DNA of 64,000 bases, from contig BEHX01000008.1 of assembly GCA_002898295.1 (NCBI GenBank), positions 1-64,000 on the forward strand. Reading direction: 5' to 3'. Positions 1-7,725 of the stretch are shown here, piece after piece (within the stretch, counting starts at the first letter, position 1; the number at the start of each line of letters is the position of its first letter). The notes beneath the pieces were generated by a model. That model was not told the origin of the DNA and searched no databases. It saw only the letters and a list, made by a program, of their open reading frames with translations. Position numbers and translations under genes: made by a program. The stretch comes from a bacterium HR21 (lineage in GTDB: Bacteria > Bacteroidota > Ignavibacteria > Kapaibacteriales > HRBIN21).

Positions 1-3000
1 CATCGTAGCTGCCCCCATCCCCAATCCCAACCGGATCGACCCGCAACTGCGCCGTCCGCGCCCCGCTGATATTGCCCCCATCTGCCAACGGCTGCCCATC
101 GCGCCGCCACTGATACTCCACCCGCTGCGCCCCACCACCCGCCTGCGCCTGCACCGTCAACACCACCGCCGCCCCCACACAAAACTGCCCACCCTGCGGC
201 TGCTGCACAACCTCCACCGTCGGCGACAACACCGCATACCCGTGCTGCTCTGCCCGCCCACACAACCCGCTGACCTCCACCCAGTACTCACCCCCAATGT
301 CCCCCGCCTCAACCCCCTGAATTACTAACCGCGACGACCGCGCCCCACTGATGCGCCCCCCATCCTGCAACGCCACCGCCCCACGGTACCACTGGTACTG
401 CGCCTGATACGTCGGCGGCGCCCCAATTACCTCCGCCTCCACCTCCAAGACCGCCTCCCCACCAAGCCCCACATACACCGTGTCGGGAGAGGAGATGATT
501 TGGGTCGGTCCGGCAACATAGACCACCGCTGTATCGGTCGGTACCGTATCTGTGCCACATGTCCCGAAGACGACGCAGCGATAGACCCCCGACTGCCCAT
601 AGTCCGCATTGGAAATCCGATATTCCGCCCCTGTTGCTCCCGGAATATTCTGCCACCCCTGTGGCGTCCTCCGCTGCCACTGATATCCCAGGATTGTTCC
701 ATCCGCAATGACCCGGAGAATCGCCTCTCCCTCGAGGCAAGTCATCACTGACTGCGGCTGCTCGACGATACTCAAAGGCACGGCAACAACCAATTCGGCA
801 AGCTCGGACAGCACGGGCGTTGCCCCACTATTGCCCGTCACCAGACATGCGTAGCTACCGGCGTCACCAGCCTGGACGTTCTGAATCGTCAATGTGGCAG
901 TTGTTGTCCCGAAGAACCGCCCATCGTACCCTTCCGGAATCGGCGCCCCATTATGCAGCCACTGATAGCTCAACGTTCCATTGAACGTGATCGATGCCTG
1001 AATACTCAGTGTGGCATCCGAACCCTGACAGCCGTAGAGTGTATCCTGAGGCTGCTGCGTGATGGTAATGACCGGAATCACCTCGTCAGCCCCCATGTAT
1101 GGGTTCCGCCGCGTCTCACCGTCAATATCATTCGTCACCACCGTCAGCAGCGCCGTACTCCCATAGAGTGGCTCAGCTACTTGCGTGAGATGATACCGGT
1201 CAGAAGCAAATGGCGGCAGATAGCTCACCGAATTCCCTTCGAACCCAGTTGCTGCCTGCCACGCTGCCAGGTCTGTATAGTCTGTGTAATCCCAATTTCC
1301 GATGAAGCTCCCGCTGGTGTAGAGATCGTTGTAATCAGACGCGCTGATCCCGCTCCCGCTCGTCCCTTGGTAGGCGTACCCACCTCCGAGATTGACAAAC
1401 ACGTTGTTGACCACATTGAGGCTTTGATAGCCATCTGCCCAGAATGCCACACCGTACGGGTCACTTGAGCCAACCACAACCGTGTTGTGGTAAATATTGG
1501 CATTCGCCGAGTACACATAGATCCCATAAGCGCTGTTACTGGTTCCCGCTCCGATCTGCACCGCGTTGTTGACCAGCAGTCCTGAAGGTTCACTACTGGG
1601 TCGGTAATCGAGGTAGACCCCGTACCCTCCGTCCAAACCAATGACATTCCGCTCAATGAGGAAGCTCCCAAGGAGGTAGTAGACGTAGATCCCGTAGTTC
1701 CACCCACTGCCGCTCAGCGCCTGGAGGGTGTTCCTCGTAATTTGGACAGCGCTGGCATACGTCACCAGCATCCCAGCCCAGTAGAAGTTCTGCAGCGTGT
1801 TGTTGGAGATTTCCACACCCTGGACTGCTCCGCCGTAGTACTCCAACCACAGCGAGACACTCCCACCGTTGAACGTATTACCGCGGAGCTTCAGATTGTG
1901 ATAGGCTTGTCCAGAGGAGTAAAAGACCACATCGCTGGAGCTATAGGCGTAGGTAGCAGGTCCCCCGTTGAAGACACAGCTCTCAAAAGTGAGGTTCTCC
2001 GTCCCGCCGCTCAGATTCACCACACGCCAGAAGTTCCCTGTCCCGTTGCTGGTAAAGGTAAGCTTTCGGAAGGTTAGCCAGTCTGTTCCATTGATCTGCA
2101 GCACGTAGTTTGCGGTGCTGCTATTGGAGCCCTGGATGATTACCCCCGATGCATTACCGGACTCCGATTCAAAAGTAATACGGCGTGCCGCGCTCCCTGC
2201 ACCAGGGATTGTCCCGAAGCTCAACTGCCCCGTGTACGTCCCATTGCGGATACGGAAGAGCACGGTATCCAAAACACCGGCAACATGCAAGTACTGCACT
2301 GCTGCAGCCGGGGTAGCGAAATCCGGTGAGCTCCCACCGACAGTGTAGACTCCTGCCAGTGCCGCACCGAGCTGAGCGGTATAGCTGTCGTTTGCCGGAT
2401 TCCCATCCGTCTGTCCATTCGGGTTGCTGGTGGAAACCTGGAAGGTATAGAGGGTCTTCGGGGCAAAAGTGAACGTACCGATTGTCACCGTCGTGGTCGC
2501 CCCGCTTGCCAGCGAGCCGCTCCAGCTATACGGCGTCTGCGGTGTCCCATTGACCGACCAGTTGATCGTCACGCTGGTGAGCGTATTCGTACCGTAGTTC
2601 TTCAGCTGCACTGCAACTGTCTGGCTGCCGCTGGAAAAGGGCGCCACCGGGGAGAGAATCGCCGTAATCCCCGCATCGTTCGGCACCCCTGCCTGAATAT
2701 CCAACCGCAGATTCGGGCGATTCGAGGAAGTTGTCCCCGAGGAAACACTGCAGACTCCATAGTCACAGTCATTGATATAGTACACCACGCTGGTAAAGCT
2801 CGTGGGTGTGTAGTAGGTACTGGCGTTGTAGGTGTAGTCGTAGCAGCTCCCTTGGTAGAAGCAGATGTCGATGAGGAGGTTGGAGGAGCCGTCCCAAGCG
2901 AAAGGCGTGCTGAAGGTATGCACGTTCCAGCCCGTGGTAGGCGTATAGGAGCTGACCGAGTAGACCGTTGTCCAGCCCGAGTTATCGAAACTGCTCGAGA

Positions 3001-3298
3001 GGGAGTTTGCCGTCGTCTGCTTGAGTTTGATGGTAAAGTTCTGGAGTGCCTGGCTATTGTTCGTGCTCGACACGTTGAAGCCCAAACTCGTGATGGTTCC
3101 CGAGCTTCCTCCGGCAGCGATAATCTCTGAGGCAAGGACCAGAATTTGGTGCCGTGCCATCGTGAACCAGTTGCCGTAAGGAGCAGGGTAGGAATAGGCA
3201 CTGTTGGAGCTTGTTCCCGTCCCGATTGTCACGACAACGGCGGAAGCGGAGACAGTGCCGACAATAAGTGCTGCAATCAGCAGTGAACACCGGCGCAT
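1..3298 (-). CDS. Giant secreted beta-helix/Ig-repeat surface protein (C-terminus beyond window)
   Basis: The frame is open from an ATG at 3298 to the left edge (1099 codons, no stop), so the protein is partial. I translated selected blocks (3298-3240, 2700-2640, 1020-960, 60-1) and they stay in one frame. An AGGAG ribosome site lies about 8 nt before the ATG. A signal peptide (MRRCSLLIAALIVG, ending SASA) starts it. A Thr/Ser/Tyr-rich N-terminal domain follows (about 25-195), then a CARDB-like adhesion segment (about 200-310) and an Asn/Gly/Tyr-rich right-handed beta-helix with repeated isNNt-type rungs (about 320-710). At least four Ig-like repeats come after about 740, each opening with a Q-P-Q or S-P-D type strand and carrying a YxCxV strand. 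The architecture suggests a cell-surface or secreted adhesin or carbohydrate-binding protein; a T9SS tail would be expected past the edge but is not visible. Specific function unknown. Confidence 0.85.
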   Translation of the reverse strand, partial: MRRCSLLIAALIVGTVSASAVVVTIGTGTSSNSAYSYPAPYGNWFTMARHQILVLASEIIAAGGSSGTITSLGFNVSSTNNSQALQNFTIKLKQTTANSLSSSFDNSGWTTVYSVSSYTPTTGWNVHTFSTPFAWDGSSNLLIDICFYQGSCYDYTYNASTYYTPTSFTSVVYYINDCDYGVCSVSSGTTSSNRPNLRLDIQAGVPNDAGITAILSPVAPFSSGSQTVAVQLKNYGTNTLTSVTINWSVNGTPQTPYSWSGSLASGATTTVTIGTFTFAPKTLYTFQVSTSNPNGQTDGNPANDSYTAQLGAALAGVYTVGGSSPDFATPAAAVQYLHVAGVLDTVLFRIRNGTYTGQLSFGTIPGAGSAARRITFESESGNASGVIIQGSNSSTANYVLQINGTDWLTFRKLTFTSNGTGNFWRVVNLSGGTENLTFESCVFNGGPATYAYSSSDVVFYSSGQAYHNLKLRGNTFNGGSVSLWLEYYGGAVQGVEISNNTLQNFYWAGMLVTYASAVQITRNTLQALSGSGWNYGIYVYYLLGSFLIERNVIGLDGGYGVYLDYRPSSEPSGLLVNNAVQIGAGTSNSAYGIYVYSANANIYHNTVVVGSSDPYGVAFWADGYQSLNVVNNVFVNLGGGYAYQGTSGSGISASDYNDLYTSGSFIGNWDYTDYTDLAAWQAATGFEGNSVSYLPPFASDRYHLTQVAEPLYGSTALLTVVTNDIDGETRRNPYMGADEVIPVITITQQPQDTLYGCQGSDATLSIQASITFNGTLSYQWLHNGAPIPEGYDGRFFGTTTATLTIQNVQAGDAGSYACLVTGNSGATPVLSELAELVVAVPLSIVEQPQSVMTCLEGEAILRVIADGTILGYQWQRRTPQGWQNIPGATGAEYRISNADYGQSGVYRCVVFGTCGTDTVPTDTAVVYVAGPTQIISSPDTVYVGLGGEAVLEVEAEVIGAPPTYQAQYQWYRGAVALQDGGRISGARSSRLVIQGVEAGDIGGEYWVEVSGLCGRAEQHGYAVLSPTVEVVQQPQGGQFCVGAAVVLTVQAQAGGGAQRVEYQWRRDGQPLADGGNISGARTAQLRVDPVGIGDGGSYD

Positions 3299-3398
3299 GG
3301 TTGACTCCTAGTACGTCTTGTGACACATCAAGCCACCCTTATAACCCGTAGTCGGGGGGACAGGTTTCCAACTTTCAATTTACGCTACCTCTCGGATT

Positions 3399-4241
3399 TC
3401 AGCGGGTGAAGCGTCCACCGAGAGCCACAGACACCAGCACAGCCAGGAGAAGTACCCAGCCTACAGCAGTACTACCGAGCCACTTCTGCCCTGCCTGTAC
3501 CATATCCGGCAGGTTCGGAAGATACCCAGCAAAATTGCGCTGCAGTCCATACCAGAGTGTCACGGCAATTCCTGCTGCAACACCAATGCCGATCCCCGTG
3601 GCACTGAATGTTCCGAGGAGCGCTGGCAGGCGGAGTCTCCGCGGGGGAATTCCCAGGAGCACCAGGACTCCATATTCTGCCAACCGACGGCGGAGTTCTC
3701 TCCCCACAAGCCAGGCAAAGGAAAGCCAGAGAAGTCCTACCCCGCCCCCGCAGCCGTACCATCCAACCTGCATCAGGGCACGCTGCCAGAGGAGCTCAGA
3801 AAAGCGGTGCCACGGAAAATCAAGCGCGTGCACCCCTTCCACCTTCCACAGCTGCTCGTAGAGTCTCCCGAGCTGCTGTGGGGGAATCCGCTCCCGCAGG
3901 CTGACACTCAACACGGCTGGCAGTACAGTATCGGACCCCAGTGCCGTCTCTTCAACCCTGAGAAGGTGCCGCACGAGGCGCCACCCTTCCTCCGGAGATA
4001 TCACAGTGAGCGTTGCTACAAGCCCGCTCTGCTCCAGGAGCTGACGAGCTCTCGGGATACTCTCCGGCCGACAGAATACCTGCAACCGAAGCTGCATCCA
4101 CTGCGACCGCCAAGACTCCCACAATCCCCAGCCGATCCACCCCCACGCCGCCAGACCCAGCGTCCCAAGCGCCACCGCTCCACTCCACATCAGGAGTACT
4201 CCCGCATGGCGTTTCCAAAAGTGTCCGAAAAGCCTTACCAT
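3399..4241 (-). CDS. ftsX: Cell-division ABC-transporter permease FtsX
   Basis: 280 aa with the FtsX layout: a cytoplasmic N-terminus, TM1 about 15-38, a periplasmic domain of about 115 residues, then three more membrane spans (about 158-180, 205-232, 252-275). The periplasmic part contains the SLRERIP...LYEQLWKVEGV type strand-helix seen in FtsX, where the complex reaches out to activate peptidoglycan hydrolases. FtsX normally pairs with the ATPase FtsE to link constriction to cell-wall splitting; no ftsE is visible in this window, which is not rare in Bacteroidota. The ATG overlaps the 3' end of the flippase gene by 7 bp, so the two are probably co-translated. It could be another FtsX-like permease, but size and topology favour FtsX itself. 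Confidence 0.82.
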   Translation of the reverse strand: MVRLFGHFWKRHAGVLLMWSGAVALGTLGLAAWGWIGWGLWESWRSQWMQLRLQVFCRPESIPRARQLLEQSGLVATLTVISPEEGWRLVRHLLRVEETALGSDTVLPAVLSVSLRERIPPQQLGRLYEQLWKVEGVHALDFPWHRFSELLWQRALMQVGWYGCGGGVGLLWLSFAWLVGRELRRRLAEYGVLVLLGIPPRRLRLPALLGTFSATGIGIGVAAGIAVTLWYGLQRNFAGYLPNLPDMVQAGQKWLGSTAVGWVLLLAVLVSVALGGRFTR

Positions 4242-5551
4242 AGCGCTCTCGACGAACGTAGGCTCGTCACAAACCCGCGCACATCCCTGAAAGCACGGAA
4301 GAGCTCACGCCAAGGAATCCCGAAGGAACGTCGTATGAAGGCAAAATTCATCGCCCCCAGGCTCAAGGTGTAGACCACCATCCCCAGAGGGGACAGGACA
4401 GCAATCCCGAGCATCCCCGCAACCCCGACAGCTGCTACCCCCAGCACCGTGGATACCGCAATATGCCCCAGCATCCGCCGGGAGCGCCCCAGCGCCAGGA
4501 TTGCCGGACCCAAGACCGCAAACGGAATTCCCAAAGCGCCCAGGGAAAGCAGCTTGAAGTAGTCAATCGCCGCCTCGTACTCAGCAACCAAAAGCGGTCG
4601 CAGGATCATGTCCGCAAGTCCAAGTTCCAGCACCACAACACTGCTACCGATCCCCAGGAACGTCATCGACAGCACTTTCGCCAGAAGTGTCCGCAACTCC
4701 TGCTGTGCTCCCGCTGCAAGGAGACGCACAGCCGCTGGATGGAGCAATCCCGTCACGAGGTCAAACAGCGTGTCGAATACCCGGTAGAAGGTCTTCGCGC
4801 TCTGGTAAATCCCGACGACAGCGACCCCGAAGAAGTACTGCACCGCGTACACATCGAGCTGCCGCAACGCCGTGTGCAGTGCCGATGCCAGAGTCTGCGG
4901 GAACGTAAAACGGACAATTTCTCGCAGCCGAATCGTCCCCGACCAGCCAAAGCGCAGCCACGGTCGGCTCAGCACAATCCCCACCAGTGAGCTGACCGCC
5001 ATCCCGCTCAGGGCAATCAGCGCCAATTCATCAAACGTCCGCAGTTCCCGCTGCCAGAAAAGCCAGATTGTGAGCAGCGCCATCGTGCCTACCCAGCTCA
5101 GATCCAACCAGAAAACCCGCTGCATTGCCAGCTCTCGATAGAGCAGCTTGACGCAGAACGTCCGCGGCAGGCTCAGTACACAGAACGGGACAAGCACCGT
5201 AGCAACCCGTACCAGTTGCGGCTCCCGGAACAGCTCCGCCAGAGGGTAACGCAGAAGCCAGAACAGTCCCGCCAGTCCAAGAACCACCGCCGCATGCAGG
5301 ATTCCAACCAAGAGGTTGACCCGAGGCTGCTCCTCCAGTCGAGCCCCGAACTGGACAAGTCCCAAAAGGGCAGAGGAATCGCTGAGGATGAAAATCCACG
5401 TCTGCACATTGACCAGCAGAGCGAAAAGCCCGTATTCGTGCGGCGGCACTACGGCAATCTGCAGCAGCATGACAAATCCATAGCCCACAAAGAGCAGACG
5501 CCCTGCTACCGCCCAGGAAAGCGTACCGATATGCTGCTGCAAGCGTACCAT
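4235..5551 (-). CDS. Oligosaccharide flippase (MOP/Wzx-type polysaccharide exporter)
   Basis: 438 aa, very hydrophobic, with 12-14 predicted membrane helices and the N-terminal MOP-superfamily pattern (SWAVAGRLLFVGYGFVM, then EYGLFALLVNVQ). This family flips lipid-linked sugar units across the inner membrane for O-antigen, capsule or teichuronic-type polymers. The frame opens at 5575, but a perfect TAnnTTTG promoter box sits at 5559-5566, inside that extension, so I take the ATG at 5551 (MVRLQQHIG). This leaves only 7 nt between promoter box and start, so the transcript is nearly leaderless. Downstream it overlaps ftsX by 7 bp. Substrate cannot be told; the neighbouring GT9 and exporter genes point to surface polysaccharide. 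Confidence 0.8.
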   Translation of the reverse strand: MVRLQQHIGTLSWAVAGRLLFVGYGFVMLLQIAVVPPHEYGLFALLVNVQTWIFILSDSSALLGLVQFGARLEEQPRVNLLVGILHAAVVLGLAGLFWLLRYPLAELFREPQLVRVATVLVPFCVLSLPRTFCVKLLYRELAMQRVFWLDLSWVGTMALLTIWLFWQRELRTFDELALIALSGMAVSSLVGIVLSRPWLRFGWSGTIRLREIVRFTFPQTLASALHTALRQLDVYAVQYFFGVAVVGIYQSAKTFYRVFDTLFDLVTGLLHPAAVRLLAAGAQQELRTLLAKVLSMTFLGIGSSVVVLELGLADMILRPLLVAEYEAAIDYFKLLSLGALGIPFAVLGPAILALGRSRRMLGHIAVSTVLGVAAVGVAGMLGIAVLSPLGMVVYTLSLGAMNFAFIRRSFGIPWRELFRAFRDVRGFVTSLRSSRALW

Positions 5552-5558
5552 TGAGGCG

Positions 5559-5566
5559 CAAAAATA
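5559..5566 (-). promoter_or_regulatory. TAnnTTTG promoter -7 box for the flippase
   Basis: On the minus strand the sequence reads TATTTTTG, an exact match to the Bacteroidota -7 consensus TAnnTTTG. Its last base is 8 positions from the A of the flippase ATG (7 nt between). No clear -33 TTG is visible. Such spacing puts the transcription start at or within a few bases of the start codon. Confidence 0.6.
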
Positions 5567-5578
5567 GCAGCCCACCCT

Positions 5579-6388
5579 CTACCCTACCGGGGCTTCCAGA
5601 ACTGCAACCTCAAGCACCTGGCGTAGACGGGGTGCCAGATGCGTCAAGACGTGGAGGACCTCGCGGTGCGAAAGTGGCTGCGCGCTCCGCCCTGCCGCCC
5701 AGTTCGTCACCACGGAAAACGCCAACACCTGCATTCCTACCGCTCTAGCGCAGTGGAGTTCGTGCACCGTGGACATCCCTACCACATCGGCTCCAAGCCG
5801 CGAGAGCATCCGCACCTCTGCCGGTGTCTCGTACGATGGTCCCAGGACTGCAGCGTAGACACCCGATGGGACACAGAGTCCCTGCGCCGCTAAACGCTGC
5901 TGAACCCGGTGCCACCACAGGGATTCCAGATTGTGCCCCCGCCCCAACACCAGCGGCAGGCTGCGGAAAGTCATATTGAGCACTGCCCGCAAGTTGAGGA
6001 TATCTCCCGGGGCAACCGCCTCAGAGACTGCCCCGGCAGCGTTGGTCATGATGATGGCACGGCTTCGCAGAAGCGCCGCCAGCACCACCGGCGCAACGAC
6101 CTCTCCGACCGAGTACCCTTCGTAGAGATGCACTCGCCCACAGAAAGCCAGGACAGGGACTTTCCCAACTCGGCGCAGCTCCACCACCCCAGGATGTCCT
6201 GCCACCCTCGGACAGGGGAAGTCGGGCAGCTCCACATACGGGATCTCCGCCAGGCATACGCCGGGAAGTGCCTCCGATACCCCAGACCCAGCAATGAGCG
6301 CAAGGCGCGGCTCCTCCGGCAGAACTTGCCGCAGCTTCTGTGCCGCTGCTTCCCACCGCCGACACTGCTCTTCCAGCCACCGCACCAT
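5579..6388 (-). CDS. Purine nucleoside phosphorylase (trimeric PNP/MTAP family)
   Basis: 269 aa from the chosen ATG at 6388 (MVRWLEEQ), the usual family length. The open frame begins 39 codons earlier, but that extension has no homologous look. Diagnostic stretches are IAGSGVSEALPGV (phosphate-binding glycine loop), GHPG, CGRVHLYEGYS, MTNAAGAV, the LGPSYETPAEVRML motif and VGMSTVHEL, then SVVTNWAAG near the C-terminus. It cleaves purine nucleosides with phosphate to free base and ribose-1-phosphate in purine salvage. The Asn in VVTNWAAG, where the base is read, favours 6-oxopurines (inosine/guanosine). It lies 27 bp upstream of the flippase start and is unrelated to it in function. A one-mismatch promoter-like box (TACGTTTC, 6414-6421) is 25 nt upstream. 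Confidence 0.9.
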   Translation of the reverse strand: MVRWLEEQCRRWEAAAQKLRQVLPEEPRLALIAGSGVSEALPGVCLAEIPYVELPDFPCPRVAGHPGVVELRRVGKVPVLAFCGRVHLYEGYSVGEVVAPVVLAALLRSRAIIMTNAAGAVSEAVAPGDILNLRAVLNMTFRSLPLVLGRGHNLESLWWHRVQQRLAAQGLCVPSGVYAAVLGPSYETPAEVRMLSRLGADVVGMSTVHELHCARAVGMQVLAFSVVTNWAAGRSAQPLSHREVLHVLTHLAPRLRQVLEVAVLEAPVG

Positions 6389-6536
6389 TCTCGCAACACC
6401 CCGGCAGGAGATGGAAACGTACAGCCTTCCCACCAATTTGCTGGGAACATACCCAGCCCAGCGCCTGTATAAGCCGACCGCGGCAGCAGCAGAGCAGCCC
6501 TTCACCCTTCCCTGCGCCCCGCACGGGGCACCTCGG

Positions 6537-6572
6537 CTACAGCCCGCTCCCGATATGGGAGACGGGCTGTAG
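6537..6572. other. Long inverted repeat between divergent pnp and GT9 genes
   Basis: A perfect 10-bp inverted repeat (CTACAGCCCG ... CGGGCTGTAG) encloses a second 5-bp repeat (CTCCC GATAT GGGAG) with one unpaired base, forming a nested 36-nt stem-loop. It lies upstream of both divergent genes and upstream of the GT9 promoter box at 6604, so it is not a terminator for either. A smaller stem (GCCCC GCAC GGGGC, about 6516-6529) is adjacent. It may be an operator for a dimeric regulator or a structured transcript from elsewhere. Confidence 0.6.
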
Positions 6573-6603
6573 TGTTTTGTGCACGCAGGCTCGCCGCGCG
6601 GTG

Positions 6604-6611
6604 TAGTTTTG
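6604..6611 (+). promoter_or_regulatory. TAnnTTTG promoter -7 box for the GT9 gene
   Basis: TAGTTTTG matches the Bacteroidota -7 consensus exactly. Only 7 nt separate it from the ATG at 6619, predicting a leaderless or nearly leaderless transcript. A TTTTG at 6575-6579 could be the -33 element but is about 24 nt upstream, longer than the usual 19-21. Confidence 0.6.
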
Positions 6612-6618
6612 CACTGCT

Positions 6619-7725
6619 ATGGGTGCTTCGCTCCTCAAAAGAGTCGAAATCCAGCTGCGCCGTTGGCTGCTCCGCCGATGGGAAGGAGCGGCGCCACTTC
6701 TGGTCACGACGCCCACACCCCTGCTCCAGCTCCATCCGGGTTCCCGGGTGCTCTTTCTCCGGCAAGACCGCATCGGCGATGTGCTCGTGAGTATCCCCCT
6801 CCTGCGGAGCTTTCGCCGGCATTTTCCCGAGGTTTCCATCGAACTGCTCCTGGGGCGAACAAACTGGGAGGTACGCCATGCGACCAGACCCTACGTAGAC
6901 CGCTGCTGGCGCTATGAGAAAACTCCCCGCGCGCTGCTGCGCCTCCTCTCAGAGCTGCGAGCACAACGCTACGACGCCCTGGTGGACCTTATGGACAATC
7001 CTTCGGTGACTTCCTCCGTGTTTCTGACCATCGTCCCGGCAAGGGCTCGGGTTGGGATCGCAAAGGGGAACGACGCTGCCTATACGCATGTGGTACCGCT
7101 CCTGGAGCGCTCGCGTGTTCACATTGTGGAGCGGCTCGCGCAGCTTCTGCTCCCGTTCGGTATTGACCCAGTCGGAGAGGATTTGCGTCTTGAGTATCCG
7201 ATCACCGATGCCGAGCGGGAATGGGCAACCGCGGTCCTGGGTCCGTGTCGGAAGGCATACCGTGTTGGGATTAACCTCGCTGCCTCGCATCCTGATAAAA
7301 CCTGGAGTGCAGCACAGTGGAGCACCTTTCTCCGGGAGCTTTCGCGGAAGCATCCGGAAGCAGAGCTTCTCCTCTTTGCCTCACCTGCGTACGCCCGGGC
7401 GCAGGCGGAAATTGCCGCAGAAACAGGGGTACGTCCTGTCCCCACCATGCCGTCGTTCCACCAGTTCGCGATTCTGCTGGAACGCTGTGACATCATCGTC
7501 ACCCCGGACACCGCTGCCGTTCATCTAGCAGCGGCATGGCAGCGTCCATGCGTTGCGCTCTACGTCTGGGACCGCCCCGAGCTAATGCCCTGGCTCCCGT
7601 ATCGCTCGCCGCACGAGGCAGTCTATACCCGACAGAGCCCGCTGCAGAATCTTCCTGTGGCCGACGCGCTCGATGCTTTTGAGCGCCTGCTGAACCGTCT
7701 CAGCCATCCGGTCAGCCCTCAATGA
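6619..7725 (+). CDS. Glycosyltransferase family 9 (heptosyltransferase-like)
   Basis: 368 aa. The N-terminal Rossmann half carries the GT9 signature VLFLRQDRIGDVLVSIPLL and the C-terminal half has GINLAASHPDKTWSAAQW and CDIIVTPDTAAVHLAAA (nucleotide-sugar binding and the ADP-heptose contact loop). GT9 enzymes add heptose or a related sugar to lipopolysaccharide core on the cytoplasmic face of the inner membrane. The gene is coupled to the MsbA-like exporter by a 4-bp ATGA overlap, which fits a role in lipid-linked glycan assembly followed by flipping. There is no ribosome site before the ATG and a promoter box lies 7 nt away, so it probably starts leaderless. Donor sugar unknown. Confidence 0.87.
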   Translation: MGASLLKRVEIQLRRWLLRRWEGAAPLLVTTPTPLLQLHPGSRVLFLRQDRIGDVLVSIPLLRSFRRHFPEVSIELLLGRTNWEVRHATRPYVDRCWRYEKTPRALLRLLSELRAQRYDALVDLMDNPSVTSSVFLTIVPARARVGIAKGNDAAYTHVVPLLERSRVHIVERLAQLLLPFGIDPVGEDLRLEYPITDAEREWATAVLGPCRKAYRVGINLAASHPDKTWSAAQWSTFLRELSRKHPEAELLLFASPAYARAQAEIAAETGVRPVPTMPSFHQFAILLERCDIIVTPDTAAVHLAAAWQRPCVALYVWDRPELMPWLPYRSPHEAVYTRQSPLQNLPVADALDAFERLLNRLSHPVSPQ

